From NCBI GenBank assembly GCA_045589595.1, contig JAZNPK010000042.1, positions 29,203 through 93,202 on the forward strand: a DNA stretch of 64,000 nt. The letters are read 5' to 3'. This document shows positions 33,835 to 42,438 of the stretch, one piece after another; within the stretch, counting starts at the first letter, position 1, and each line of letters starts with the position of its first letter. The notes beneath the pieces were generated by a model, which worked only from the letters and a program-made list of their open reading frames with translations, was not told where the DNA came from and ran no database searches. This stretch comes from SIG77 sp045589595. GTDB taxonomy: Bacteria; Verrucomicrobiota; Lentisphaeria; Victivallales; UBA1829. The translations under genes were made by a program, and so were the position numbers.

Positions 33835-35367
33835 TCATTCACCGTTTGCGGTGTACCATTCCGGCGTGATGCCGAGTCTGTGGATCTTATAATGGATCAC
33901 CCGCGGGGAAAGCCCCAGCACACGGGCGGCGGCAGACATATTCCCGCCGTTGCTTTTGAGTGCTTCCACGATCAATTCCCGTTCGTAGGAATCGACCAGC
34001 GTATTGAGGGGCGGATTTCCTTCCTGCAGCAGTTCGGTACCGTTTTCTTTTCCGGTCTGGAGAGACGGGGGCAGGTTGTAGCCGTGAATACAATCATCGT
34101 TGGCGGTAAGGACGGCATGTTCCATACAGTTTTCCAGTTCCCGTACATTGCCGGGCCAATGATAGCTCATCAGCATATTGATTGCCGGAGTGGAGAGACG
34201 GGTAATATTTTTTGCGTATTTTACATTCAATTTTTCGAGAAAATGTTCCGCAAGAAGAATGATGTCGCTTTTCCGCTGGATAAGTGACGGCAGCAGGATG
34301 GGAAACACATTCAGCCGGTAATAGAGATCTTCCCGGAAGACGCCCTGCCGCATCAGGATCTCAAGATCCCGGCTGGTCGCGGCGAGGATACGCACATCGG
34401 CATGGATCTCATTCCGGCTGCCGACTCTGCTGAATGTTCCCTGCTGCAGAAAATGCAGAAGTTTGATCTGAGCCTGTATCCCCAGTTCGCCGATCTCATC
34501 AAGGAACAGCGTGCCGCCATCGATGGATTCCAGAAGCCCCGCGCGGGGTTCCGTGGTGACAGCGAACGCGTCTGATTCATTGCCAAAAAGTTCGCTTTCC
34601 AGCAGATTGACCGGGATCGCCGCGCAATTCATGGCGGCATAAGGCTTATCTTTGCGCGGGGAGAGGGCGATGATGGCGCGGGCGGTCTGTTCTTTTCCGG
34701 TGCCGGAATCGCCCCGGATCAATACCGTAGCATCGGAAGGGGCGACCTGCCGGATCAAGGCACTGATCTGTTTCATTTCCCGGCTGTTTCCGATCATTTC
34801 CCCGGGATCATCGGAGAGCATGGCGCGGAGTTTCCGGTTTTCTTCCAGCAGTTTTTTCCGTTCATCCAGTTCCCGGCGGCGGACGCCCACGGCATCGGCA
34901 GTGATGTTGCCGATGATCTCCAGCATAGCCACGTCGTTATCCAGATCCGTTTCCGGCGTGATCAATCGGTCGATGCTCAATGTACCGATCACCTGTTCCA
35001 TATAGTAGATGGGAACGCAGATGAATGCCACGGGGCGATTGTAATTTCTGGCACGCGTTCTGTTCAGAAACCGGTTGTCTGTCCGGATATCCGGCACCAC
35101 ATGAGTTTTTCCCGTTTCCGCCACATGCCCCGTGATACCTTCTCCGATTTTGTATCTGCCGAGACTGCGTTCAGCCGGATCAAGGCCGTGGGATGCTTCA
35201 ATGATCAGGGTATCGCCCTGCAACAGCGTGAAGGTACCGCGGATCATCCCCATCCGGCGGTTGATCACATCCAGAATACCGTAGAGCAGTGCCGATACAT
35301 CCCGCTGATGCACAACGGCGGCACTGATTTCCTGAAGGACTTTGATCTCGCTGGGTAAGGATGGCAT
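33835..35367 (-). CDS. NifA-architecture GAF-AAA+-Fis regulator lacking the GAFTGA loop
   Basis: The product has 510 residues: a GAF sensor (about 15-165), a short linker helix, an AAA+ domain (about 190-430) and a Fis-type helix-turn-helix (about 465-500: NMSAAARVLGLSPRVIHYKI). Walker A is GDSGTGKE (219-226), Walker B is GGTLFLDE (284-291), and the sensor/arginine-finger region is FREDLYYRLN. Where bacterial enhancer-binding proteins have GAFTGA, this protein reads DAFAVT (266-271, after LFGNES), followed by TTEPRAGLLE. GAFTGA contacts sigma-54, so classical sigma-54 activation is doubtful. TyrR-like sigma-70 regulation or a degenerate activator is possible. Target genes are unknown. Confidence 0.85.
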   Translation of the reverse strand: MPSLPSEIKVLQEISAAVVHQRDVSALLYGILDVINRRMGMIRGTFTLLQGDTLIIEASHGLDPAERSLGRYKIGEGITGHVAETGKTHVVPDIRTDNRFLNRTRARNYNRPVAFICVPIYYMEQVIGTLSIDRLITPETDLDNDVAMLEIIGNITADAVGVRRRELDERKKLLEENRKLRAMLSDDPGEMIGNSREMKQISALIRQVAPSDATVLIRGDSGTGKEQTARAIIALSPRKDKPYAAMNCAAIPVNLLESELFGNESDAFAVTTEPRAGLLESIDGGTLFLDEIGELGIQAQIKLLHFLQQGTFSRVGSRNEIHADVRILAATSRDLEILMRQGVFREDLYYRLNVFPILLPSLIQRKSDIILLAEHFLEKLNVKYAKNITRLSTPAINMLMSYHWPGNVRELENCMEHAVLTANDDCIHGYNLPPSLQTGKENGTELLQEGNPPLNTLVDSYERELIVEALKSNGGNMSAAARVLGLSPRVIHYKIHRLGITPEWYTANGE

Positions 35368-35401
35368 AAACGGCTTTCCGTACTGGTTTTACATTTTTGT
35401 A

Positions 35402-35430
35402 AATATACGATAAGAACAGCAAAAAGTCAA
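35402..35430 (-). promoter_or_regulatory. Sigma70-type promoter of the GAF-AAA+-Fis regulator
   Basis: On the minus strand the -35 is TTGACT (35425-35430) and the -10 is TATATT (35402-35407), with 17-bp spacing, 35 bp before the ATG at 35367. Confidence 0.7.
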
Positions 35431-35450
35431 GGGGCGCAACGAAAAAATGA

Positions 35451-36383
35451 TCATTCCATCAGATTGCGTTCACGGAATACGCCGTCTGAATACCCCTGGA
35501 TGGAAGCGTCTGTTTCAGCCCGTTTCAAGCGTGCGGCTGCCCAGAGACAGTATTCCTGGTCCTGTTCGATGCCGATAAAATGGCGGTTGAGTTTTTTTGC
35601 CGTCACGACAGTTGTACCGCTGCCGAGGAAGGGATCAAGCACCACATCGCCCTCATTGGTGCTGGCAAGAATGAGTTTTGCCAGAAGTTTTTCCGGTTTT
35701 TGAGTGGGGTGATCCGTATTTTCGGGCATGGACCAGTACGGGACGGTAAGGTCATCCCAGAAATTTCCGGGGCAGGTGAGGCGGAACTTGCTGCCGTTTT
35801 TTTCGTCGCACTGCCAGTCTTTGGGCGTACCGTCTTTTGTCCGATAGGGGGCAATGACCCGTTTTTTCACTTTGACGGCATCCACATGAAATGTATATTT
35901 TTTACCGACCGTGGCAAACCAGATATCTTCGCAGGAATTTTTCCAGTTGTTGGCGGCGCCTCTGCCTTTTTCCCGCTGCCAGACGATGCGGTTCCGGATG
36001 ATGCAGCCGTATTTCGCAAGGATTTGAAAAATTGCAGAAGAATTGCGCCAGTCGCCGCAGAAATAGATGGATGCAGTCGGTTTCAGCAGGCGGAGCAGGG
36101 GAGGGAACCAGGTTTCGAGCCACGCCATGTATGCCTGATCGGTCATGGTGTGGAACCGGAAGCCGTTGAAATCTTTCGTCATATTATACGGCGGATCCAG
36201 GAACAGTAAATCGGCACATCTGTCCGGCAGGCTGTCAAAGATTTCCGGTGCGGCGGCATTGCAGATCTGATCGAGGAACGATCCGTCAGAAAATGTCCGG
36301 CAGATCATGGGGGCAAGTTCTTTGCGCTGTTCATCGGTGAGCGTCAGGGTTCTGTTCCGTGACGCCCGTTGTTTGCTGTTCAT
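35451..36383 (-). CDS. Orphan adenine-specific DNA methyltransferase
   Basis: The product has 310 residues. Motif IV is LDPPYNM (62-68) near the N-terminus and motif I is DPFLGSGTT (250-258) near the C-terminus, the order of the beta class. DPPY indicates N6-adenine or N4-cytosine methylation. Other conserved parts are IYFCGDWRNSS, IVWQREKGRG, TQKPEKLLAKLI and NRHFIGIEQDQEY. No restriction-enzyme gene is adjacent, so it is an orphan, perhaps epigenetic, methylase; the recognition site is unknown. Start ATG 36383 has GGAGAAATTTT upstream. It is divergent from ptsH. Confidence 0.87.
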   Translation of the reverse strand: MNSKQRASRNRTLTLTDEQRKELAPMICRTFSDGSFLDQICNAAAPEIFDSLPDRCADLLFLDPPYNMTKDFNGFRFHTMTDQAYMAWLETWFPPLLRLLKPTASIYFCGDWRNSSAIFQILAKYGCIIRNRIVWQREKGRGAANNWKNSCEDIWFATVGKKYTFHVDAVKVKKRVIAPYRTKDGTPKDWQCDEKNGSKFRLTCPGNFWDDLTVPYWSMPENTDHPTQKPEKLLAKLILASTNEGDVVLDPFLGSGTTVVTAKKLNRHFIGIEQDQEYCLWAAARLKRAETDASIQGYSDGVFRERNLME

Positions 36384-36455
36384 AAAATTTCTCCGTTTGT
36401 TTTCAGTTAAAACTAACCGTTTCCGCCAAAAAATCAAGTAAAAAAGCAAAAAGAA

Positions 36456-36484
36456 TTGAAAAATAAAGGTTTCGGGTGTATATT
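36456..36484 (+). promoter_or_regulatory. Sigma70-type promoter of the HPr-trkA-trkH operon
   Basis: TTGAAA (36456-36461), 17-bp spacer and TATATT (36479-36484). The start codon of ptsH lies 42 bp downstream. Confidence 0.72.
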
Positions 36485-36526
36485 AAAGGGAATTTATTTA
36501 AAATGACGATTATGGAGAAAAAAACG

Positions 36527-36799
36527 ATGCAGACAAAGACAGTAGTCATCCGGAACAAAGCGGGGATCCATTGCCGACCGTCCAGTGCGATCATGTCGGC
36601 AGCCGCAAAATTCCCGGATCATGAGATCTCTGCCGAATCGTCCCGCGGCGCGAAAGCGAACCTCCGCAGCATCCTGGATCTGTTGTCTATGGGGTTGCAG
36701 AAGGGGGACAGCGTGACGATCACAGTGACCGGTCCCAATGAAGTTGATGCCTGTGCAAAACTGGCAGAACTTTTTGAGACCGAGTTTGATTTCACCTGA
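36527..36799 (+). CDS. ptsH: HPr-family phosphocarrier protein
   Basis: The product has 90 residues, the usual HPr length. His15 in AGIHCRP is the phosphoryl-accepting residue, and Ser48 in NLRSILDLLSMG corresponds to the regulatory Ser46 of HPr. HPr receives phosphate from EI and passes it to sugar or nitrogen-type EIIA proteins. ATG 36527 has GGAG 9 nt upstream; an upstream in-frame start would include a non-HPr extension. Unusually it heads an operon with trkA (34 bp downstream) and trkH. Whether it serves the sugar PTS or a nitrogen-type PTS cannot be told. Confidence 0.88.
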   Translation: MQTKTVVIRNKAGIHCRPSSAIMSAAAKFPDHEISAESSRGAKANLRSILDLLSMGLQKGDSVTITVTGPNEVDACAKLAELFETEFDFT

Positions 36800-36833
36800 A
36801 CAGGCTGAATCCTTAAACGGGAGAGAAAAATTT

Positions 36834-38198
36834 ATGAAGATCATTATTGTCGGAGCCGGTGAATTGGGGCGTCTTCTTGCCCGGTCACTCACGACCCAGA
36901 ACCACAATGTGGTGATGATCGACAGTCAATTTGAAGAACTGGACCGCCTCGGCGAGCGTCTGGATATTCTTTGTGTGGAAGGTTCCTGCACCAGTATTGC
37001 CACATTAAAACGGGCGGGTGTGGAAGATGCCGATGCCCTTGTGGCTGTCAGCGGAGATGAGGCTGCCAATATCCTTTCCTGTCAGATCGCGTCCCGGCTG
37101 GGCGTGGAGCAGACGATCTGCCGTCTGTTCCGGTCCGACAGTATTTCGGAAGCGGACGGCGTTCTGCCGGATCATTTCGGGATCTGGCGCACATTTTCCG
37201 CTCCGGAAGCCTCTGTGCGGAAGATCCTCGGCGTGCTGGATAACCATTGTGTACTGGAAAAGATCCGTTTCGGACATCCTGACGCCTGTATGGCAGTTGT
37301 TCAAATCGACAGTTTCTCCCAGATGCTGGGTGTCCGACTCCGGGATATTGCATGCGGGGCGATCATCGACAATATCCGTATCGCCGCCGTTCTCCACGGC
37401 TCACAGTTTCTTGTTCCCCACGGCGACACGATCCTGGGGCGCGGTGACAAGATCTATATTGCCGGACGCAAAGAACATGTGGAAGATTTCATCCGCTGGG
37501 TCGCACCCGGACAGGAGAAACGGGGCAGGGTGCTGATCGCCGGTACCGGTGTTACGGGTATGCTCCTTGCAAAACAGACATTTGAACTGGGATACGATGT
37601 GCGTCTTCTGGAACGCAACCGTCATAAAGCGGAGAAAGTCCGCAGTGAATTACCGTCGGGGATCATGCTTCTTCAGGGCGACCCCACAGATGAAGAATTG
37701 CTGGCGGAAGCAGGTGGCAGCACGGCAGAAGTTTTTGTCAGTGCAGAAGAAGATGATGAAAATAACATTCTTTCCTGTATTATCGCCAAACGGCTTGGCG
37801 CGCGAAAAGTCGTGGCATTGACTCACAAGCCGGAATACATCCGGATCGTGCCGACAATGGATGTGATCGACTGCGGTTTCAGTGCATCCCTGATCTCTGT
37901 CAACACGATCCTCCGTCTTCTCGGCGGCGGTATTCTGCGTCTGGACGCCAATCTCCAGAATTTCGGTGCCAGACTCTCTGAATTCAAAGTAACACAGAAA
38001 TCCCCGCTCGCCGGTAAAGCGTTGAAAGATTGTTCCCTTCCGGCATTTGCGGTCCTGGCATTGGTGTTCCGCGGCGATGAAGTCATTACGCCGTCCGGTC
38101 AGACTGTCCTGCTGCCGGGTGATATTGCAGTATCCGTTGTGACGAATGAAACGGCAAAACGCCTTTCTGTACTCTTTCCGGAAGATCCAGTAGAATGA
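36834..38198 (+). CDS. trkA: Trk system potassium uptake protein TrkA
   Basis: The product has 454 residues with two tandem RCK units. The first nucleotide-binding motif is GAGELG (7-12) and the second is GTGVTG (about 234-239), each followed by a TrkA_C domain (HGSQFLVPHGDTILGRGDK; PSGQTVLLPGD). TrkA is the peripheral ring that binds NAD(H) or nucleotides and gates TrkH. The start is ATG 36834 after GGGAG. The final ATGA overlap (38195-38198) couples it to trkH. Confidence 0.93.
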   Translation: MKIIIVGAGELGRLLARSLTTQNHNVVMIDSQFEELDRLGERLDILCVEGSCTSIATLKRAGVEDADALVAVSGDEAANILSCQIASRLGVEQTICRLFRSDSISEADGVLPDHFGIWRTFSAPEASVRKILGVLDNHCVLEKIRFGHPDACMAVVQIDSFSQMLGVRLRDIACGAIIDNIRIAAVLHGSQFLVPHGDTILGRGDKIYIAGRKEHVEDFIRWVAPGQEKRGRVLIAGTGVTGMLLAKQTFELGYDVRLLERNRHKAEKVRSELPSGIMLLQGDPTDEELLAEAGGSTAEVFVSAEEDDENNILSCIIAKRLGARKVVALTHKPEYIRIVPTMDVIDCGFSASLISVNTILRLLGGGILRLDANLQNFGARLSEFKVTQKSPLAGKALKDCSLPAFAVLALVFRGDEVITPSGQTVLLPGDIAVSVVTNETAKRLSVLFPEDPVE

Positions 38199-39739
38199 AT
38201 CGTAAGATCGTCTTTTTCCTGATCAGTGTGATTTTGACAGCGGTCTCCACAGCAATGCTGGTGTCCGGCGTTCTCTCTCTGTTTCTTGATCCGCTGCCGG
38301 GCGCCATCCGGCTTTGCGGCTGCGGCAGCGTACTTCTGGCACTTTCAGCCGTCTGCGCGATCCTGCTCCGCCCCAGAAACGAAGCGGAGAAATCCGCCGG
38401 TATGCGGGAAGGTTTTGCCATTGTGGGATTATCATGGCTGGCAGCGACTCTTGCGGGTATGGTCCCGTACATTCTGGTAAGCGGTTTTCACTGGTACGAT
38501 GCATTTTTTGAAACGGCGTCCGGATTTTCGACGACGGGCGCGTCCATTGTTGATTCAAACCTGAAACTCTGGAACGGTAATTCCCTGCCGAAAGGGGTGG
38601 AAAGTCTTTCTTACGGGATCCTTTTCTGGCGCAGCCTGACACAATGGCTCGGCGGTATGGGGATCGTGGTGCTGTCTCTGGCGATCCTGCCGTTGATGAA
38701 TATCGGCGGTCAGATGCTGTACAATGCGGAAGTTTCCGGTATCAAAAGTATCAAGAGCAAACTGGCGCCGAGGATCGCGGACACTGCCAAGATCCTGTGG
38801 ATCGTTTATGTGCTGCTGACGGTGCTGCAATCTCTGCTGCTGCGCTTCGGCGGAATGGGTTGGTTTGATTCGGTCTGCCATTCCATGTGTACCCTTGCCA
38901 CGGGCGGTTTTTCCACGAAACAGTTGAGCGTGGCGCATTGGGGGAGCAGTTATATTGAATGGATCATGATCATCTTCATGTATCTGGCAGGGTGCAACTT
39001 TGTGCTGCATTTCCACGTGATCCGCAAAGGATTCAAGACTTATCTGAAAGATGAGGAATTCCGTTTTTATGCGATTGTGGTGCTGATCGCCTCTGCGATC
39101 ATTGCGGTAAGTCTGCTGTTCAATCAGAATATGGTGAAAGAGGATCCCATCAGCGGCTTGAAGTATGCCGAAAACATTTCCGGCTCGATCCGGGCATCCG
39201 TCTTTCAGGTGGTGTCCTTCATCACCACAACGGGCTTTACCACAGCGAATTACACGCTCTGGCCGGGAGTCGCCTGTGTGATCGTTTATCTGCTGATGTT
39301 CATTACGGCGTGCGGCGGCTCCACAACGGGCGGGATCAAGTGCGTGCGTATCCTCCTGATGGGCAAATATGCCATCTCCGAGATCCGGCGCTGTCTCTTT
39401 CCGCACATGGTACAGGACATCCGTATCAGCGGGATCCGTTATGAAAATGCAACGATCCAGAAGACCATCGGGTTCTGTTCGCTGTTCATCATGCTGTTTT
39501 TCCTCGGTGCGATGCTGGTTGCTGCAGTATCACCCGACATGCCGCTCCCGACAGTGTTTTCTGCCAGCATCACCTGTATTGCCAATGTGGGACCGGGCTT
39601 TTATCAGATCGGACCGGATTGTACATTCAGCTGGATGCCGGCGGCGGCAAAAGTGATCCTCGGCTTTGAAATGCTGCTGGGGCGTCTGGAACTTTATACG
39701 CTGCTGGTGCTGTTGATGCCGTCTTTCTGGAGACGGTGA
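38195..39739 (+). CDS. trkH: Trk system potassium uptake protein TrkH
   Basis: The product is a 514-residue membrane protein with the fourfold pore repeats of the SKT family: FETASGFSTTGASI (filter 1), CTLATGGFSTKQLS, TTTGFTTANYTLWPG and SITCIANVGPGF. Eight or more transmembrane helices are visible. The conserved Gly of each filter is present. It moves K+ (coupled to H+ or Na+) together with TrkA. It converges with the following minus-strand gene. Confidence 0.94.
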   Translation: MNRKIVFFLISVILTAVSTAMLVSGVLSLFLDPLPGAIRLCGCGSVLLALSAVCAILLRPRNEAEKSAGMREGFAIVGLSWLAATLAGMVPYILVSGFHWYDAFFETASGFSTTGASIVDSNLKLWNGNSLPKGVESLSYGILFWRSLTQWLGGMGIVVLSLAILPLMNIGGQMLYNAEVSGIKSIKSKLAPRIADTAKILWIVYVLLTVLQSLLLRFGGMGWFDSVCHSMCTLATGGFSTKQLSVAHWGSSYIEWIMIIFMYLAGCNFVLHFHVIRKGFKTYLKDEEFRFYAIVVLIASAIIAVSLLFNQNMVKEDPISGLKYAENISGSIRASVFQVVSFITTTGFTTANYTLWPGVACVIVYLLMFITACGGSTTGGIKCVRILLMGKYAISEIRRCLFPHMVQDIRISGIRYENATIQKTIGFCSLFIMLFFLGAMLVAAVSPDMPLPTVFSASITCIANVGPGFYQIGPDCTFSWMPAAAKVILGFEMLLGRLELYTLLVLLMPSFWRR

Positions 39740-39751
39740 GCCGTTGAAAAA

Positions 39752-40705
39752 TTATTTGAGCGGGAGCAGGGTACTGTGAATGGTGCAGACCCGGACCGTG
39801 TGAAGATCTGTTGCCGGGATCATGGGGTTGCTGCCCGGCATAACGCGCTCCACGACTTCCGTCCATACAAGGTCTGTTGAAACGGGACTTTGTGATCCAT
39901 CCTGATGAAACCGGTAACAGGCTTCGATTTTGCAATCATAGCCGGGAAAAGGATTGCTCAGGACATTGTAATCCACCCGGAATACGGGGACGCCCTGAAA
40001 GTTTTCCGCGCCGGTGAACAGAACTTTTGTACTCCACAGATCCGGCTTGCGTTTCAGATCCACCTGACGGTTCCGGGCAAGTCTGTCCGTCAATCCGGTA
40101 CCGACTGTCCATGCTTCCCCCATTTTGCGGGGACCGTCCGCCCCGAAGATCTCCGGCAGAGATGCGCGGTAGATCGATGCATAAAGCTGATCCAGAACAT
40201 GGATCAACTGCGGGATCAAAGGGGGAGTCTTCTGCGGCTCCAGTGCGTCCGGCGACATCTGATTCGGCAAAAAAGATGTGGGCATCTGCGTCATATCCTG
40301 ACGCTGTTCGGCGCGCCATGAAACTGTTTTCTGATCAGCGCCGTTTGTCCCGCGGACAAGGAGCCCGTTATACTCCGGATATTGTTTTTTGCTGCCGTTT
40401 TCCTGCGTGGAAAAACTGCTGATCTCCAGAGAAAGTTCTTTGTTTTTTTCGACGGTCAATCTGCCGCTGACAGACCAGCTGACGCGGTCGGACCGTGCGG
40501 GCAGCCCCCATGCCGTCTTGATGTTCATGGAGTAGGAGGTGCTGTTTTCCATCAGAAAAGTACAGAGATAACTTTTTCCCGGTACGGGCAGAGCGGAAAA
40601 GACCAGATTGCAAACCGGGGCACTGTTTTTTTCTGCCGCCGCACCATCACAGGGCAGGGCGGCGATCAGCAGAAGGATGATGAAGCAGGAAAGCGTTTTT
40701 CTCAT
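39752..40705 (-). CDS. Hypothetical exported protein (downstream of rdgB)
   Basis: The product has 317 residues. A signal peptide (MRKTLSCFIILLLIAALPCDG, with a possible lipobox LPC) precedes a soluble domain with mixed strands. Two Cys occur in the mature part near VCTIHSTL and KIEACYRF. No family was recognised. Its ATG overlaps the rdgB stop by 4 bp (40702-40705), so it is translated together with rdgB. A role in the periplasm or outer membrane is inferred only from the signal peptide. Confidence 0.6.
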   Translation of the reverse strand: MRKTLSCFIILLLIAALPCDGAAAEKNSAPVCNLVFSALPVPGKSYLCTFLMENSTSYSMNIKTAWGLPARSDRVSWSVSGRLTVEKNKELSLEISSFSTQENGSKKQYPEYNGLLVRGTNGADQKTVSWRAEQRQDMTQMPTSFLPNQMSPDALEPQKTPPLIPQLIHVLDQLYASIYRASLPEIFGADGPRKMGEAWTVGTGLTDRLARNRQVDLKRKPDLWSTKVLFTGAENFQGVPVFRVDYNVLSNPFPGYDCKIEACYRFHQDGSQSPVSTDLVWTEVVERVMPGSNPMIPATDLHTVRVCTIHSTLLPLK

Positions 40706-41322
40706 ACAAACTCAAAATCATCCATCGTTTCCAGTTCGGCACGGATGAAAGTTTCAACCTGTTCAAATGCGCAGGCGCGGTGGCTGATGGTATCTTTGAT
40801 TTCTGCGCCGAGTTCCGCAAAGGTCCGGTCATAACCATCCGGCACAAAAACCGGATCGTAACCGAAACCGTTTTCGCCGCGGGGCGCATCGGTGATCTTA
40901 CCGGAGACTTCTCCGTGGAATGTTGCCACAACATCGCCGCGGTAGGCGAGGGCGATCACACAGACAAATTTTGCGGTACGGTCGGCCTGATCCTTCATGG
41001 CATCCAGAAGTTTCGCGATCCGGTCGCTGTCTGTTGCACCTTCACCGGCGTACCGGGCGGAGTAGATACCGGGTGCGCCGCCGAGTGCATCGACCATCAA
41101 GCCGGAATCATCGGCGAAAGCAGCCATATCTGCATAACGGGAAGCCTGAGCGGCTTTCATGGACGCATTTTCCTCAAAGGTGGAACCGTTTTCGATCAGT
41201 TCGGGAAAATTGCGGATCGTATCGGGTGAAAGGATGGTAACGCTGAGATTGTTGCGGTCCAGCATCTCCTGAAATTCTGCAATTTTGTGTTTATTTTTTG
41301 TTGCGGCGAGCAGTTGCAGCAT
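40702..41322 (-). CDS. rdgB: XTP/dITP diphosphatase (RdgB/HAM1)
   Basis: The product has 206 residues. The N-terminal LLAATKNKHKIAEFQEML is the HAM1 nucleotide-binding signature; FADDSGLMVDALGGAPGIYSARYAG, GENGFGYDPVFVPDG and ISHRACAFE complete it. It removes non-canonical XTP, dITP and ITP from the nucleotide pool. Start ATG 41322 is preceded by GGAGGTTTTTATT. It shares the intergenic region with divergent panD. Confidence 0.93.
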   Translation of the reverse strand: MLQLLAATKNKHKIAEFQEMLDRNNLSVTILSPDTIRNFPELIENGSTFEENASMKAAQASRYADMAAFADDSGLMVDALGGAPGIYSARYAGEGATDSDRIAKLLDAMKDQADRTAKFVCVIALAYRGDVVATFHGEVSGKITDAPRGENGFGYDPVFVPDGYDRTFAELGAEIKDTISHRACAFEQVETFIRAELETMDDFEFV

Positions 41323-41431
41323 AATAAAAACCTCCTGTGTCTTGACAAGCAATATTTTTTTATCTTCCATAATGTACGCCCGTTTCTCTGAAAAACAAGT
41401 TCTTTTTGAAAAAATGCCGCAGTAAAATAAT

Positions 41432-41460
41432 TTGACCACGGGACGAAAACGGTGTATATT
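41432..41460 (+). promoter_or_regulatory. Sigma70-type promoter of panD
   Basis: TTGACC (41432-41437), 17-bp spacer and TATATT (41455-41460), 40 bp before the ATG at 41500. Confidence 0.72.
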
Positions 41461-41499
41461 ACATGAGAATTACAACACCGGAAGTAAGGAGATGTGAAA

Positions 41500-41877
41500 A
41501 TGATGCTTGAAATGTTGAAGGGAAAAATCCACAGAGCCAGACTCACACAGTGCGAAATCGATTATGAAGGCAGTCTGGAGATCGATATCGATTATCTGAA
41601 ACTGGCGGGGATCCGCCCTTACGAAAAAATACTTGTTGTCAATGCCACCAACGGGAACCGGCTTGAAACTTATGCGATCCCCGGCGCATCCGGCAGCGGG
41701 ATCTTCTGTCTGAACGGTGCCGCTGCGCATCTGGGCAGAGTCGGCGATATCGTTACGATCATGTGTTTTGCGCAGTTTACGCCGGAAGAAGCGGAAACCT
41801 TTCTGCCCGATGTGATCGTTCTTGATGAGCATAATAATGTTATCGCCCGCCGTAAGGGGCGGCGTGACCTGATATAA
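41500..41877 (+). CDS. panD: Aspartate 1-decarboxylase (pyruvoyl enzyme)
   Basis: The product has 125 residues. The zymogen cleavage site is Gly24-Ser25 in YEGSLEID, which produces the pyruvoyl cofactor; Tyr and Asn of NATNGNRLETY help shape the active site. The GASGSGIFCLNGAAAHL motif is diagnostic. It makes beta-alanine for pantothenate and CoA. ATG 41500 (AGGAG 8 nt upstream) places the Gly-Ser at the canonical positions 24/25, which supports this start over the GTG at 41494. Confidence 0.95.
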   Translation: MMLEMLKGKIHRARLTQCEIDYEGSLEIDIDYLKLAGIRPYEKILVVNATNGNRLETYAIPGASGSGIFCLNGAAAHLGRVGDIVTIMCFAQFTPEEAETFLPDVIVLDEHNNVIARRKGRRDLI

Positions 41878-41915
41878 AATATTAAAAAAAGATGACATAA
41901 TTCCCTGTAACAGAC

Positions 41916-41944
41916 TTGACAGTGTGAGATTCCGGTGCTATTTT
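41916..41944 (+). promoter_or_regulatory. Near-consensus sigma70 promoter of the pilin-like cluster
   Basis: TTGACA (41916-41921), 17-bp spacer and TATTTT (41939-41944). The -35 is a perfect consensus. It lies 26 bp before the first ATG at 41971. Confidence 0.82.
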
Positions 41945-41970
41945 GTGGCAGAACCCGGGAGAAAAAATCA

Positions 41971-42141
41971 ATGAGAATGCGGTCGAAAAGAAAAAAATCG
42001 GGTGGACAGGTCATGGTGGAATACGCCATGATGCTCGTTATGTTCACCCTGATGACCATTGCGATCTTTTTTCTTCTTGCAGGTCTGATGGACCATGGAT
42101 GGCGTATCCTTGCGCTGATCGCATGGGAACCTTTCGTATAA
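41971..42141 (+). CDS. Short pilin-like protein (Flp/TadE-type N-terminus)
   Basis: The product has 56 residues: a basic leader MRMRSKRKKSGG, then QVMVEYAMMLVMFTLMTIAI, a hydrophobic helix with Glu at the +5-like position, and a second hydrophobic stretch ending WEPFV. This is the layout of Flp pilins and TadE/G-like pseudopilins (G/S-x-Q-x-x-V/x-E-Y). Too short for firm family assignment. GGGAG precedes the ATG. It begins a run of four related genes. Confidence 0.65.
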   Translation: MRMRSKRKKSGGQVMVEYAMMLVMFTLMTIAIFFLLAGLMDHGWRILALIAWEPFV

Positions 42142-42171
42142 AAAAACAACTCTAACACAGGAGAGAAAGAT

Positions 42172-42411
42172 ATGAACAGAAAACTGATCCAGAAACGCAG
42201 AAAATCCGCCGGACAGGCAATCGTTGAGTACATCATTATCGTGGCGATCGTTGCCATCGGTGCGTTGACCGTGATCGGTCTTTTCGGTGACCGTATCAAA
42301 GAAATGTTCGCCGGTGCCACCAGTGAACTCGGTTCTGACGAAGCAAGCAGCGCCATCGACAAAGGTTCCAAAGAACAGCTTCAGGATCTTACAGCAGACG
42401 GTCTCGAATGA
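42172..42411 (+). CDS. Flp-type pilin-like protein
   Basis: The product has 79 residues: basic leader, AG-QAIVEYIIIVAIVAIGA (prepilin-peptidase-like Gly-Gln and Glu-Tyr), an amphipathic stretch GDRIKEMFAGATSEL, then an acidic tail. The sequence Q-A-I-V-E-Y is typical of Flp/Fap pilins. It is likely processed by a prepilin peptidase at the cytoplasmic side. No tad ATPase or secretin gene lies in this window. Confidence 0.72.
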   Translation: MNRKLIQKRRKSAGQAIVEYIIIVAIVAIGALTVIGLFGDRIKEMFAGATSELGSDEASSAIDKGSKEQLQDLTADGLE

Positions 42412-42438
42412 TCCCTGCCGGTCAAGGCAGGTGATATT

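Noticed and set aside
33835..35367. Calling the regulator nifA.
   Set aside because: No nitrogenase genes are present, the architecture alone is shared by many regulators, and the GAFTGA loop is missing.
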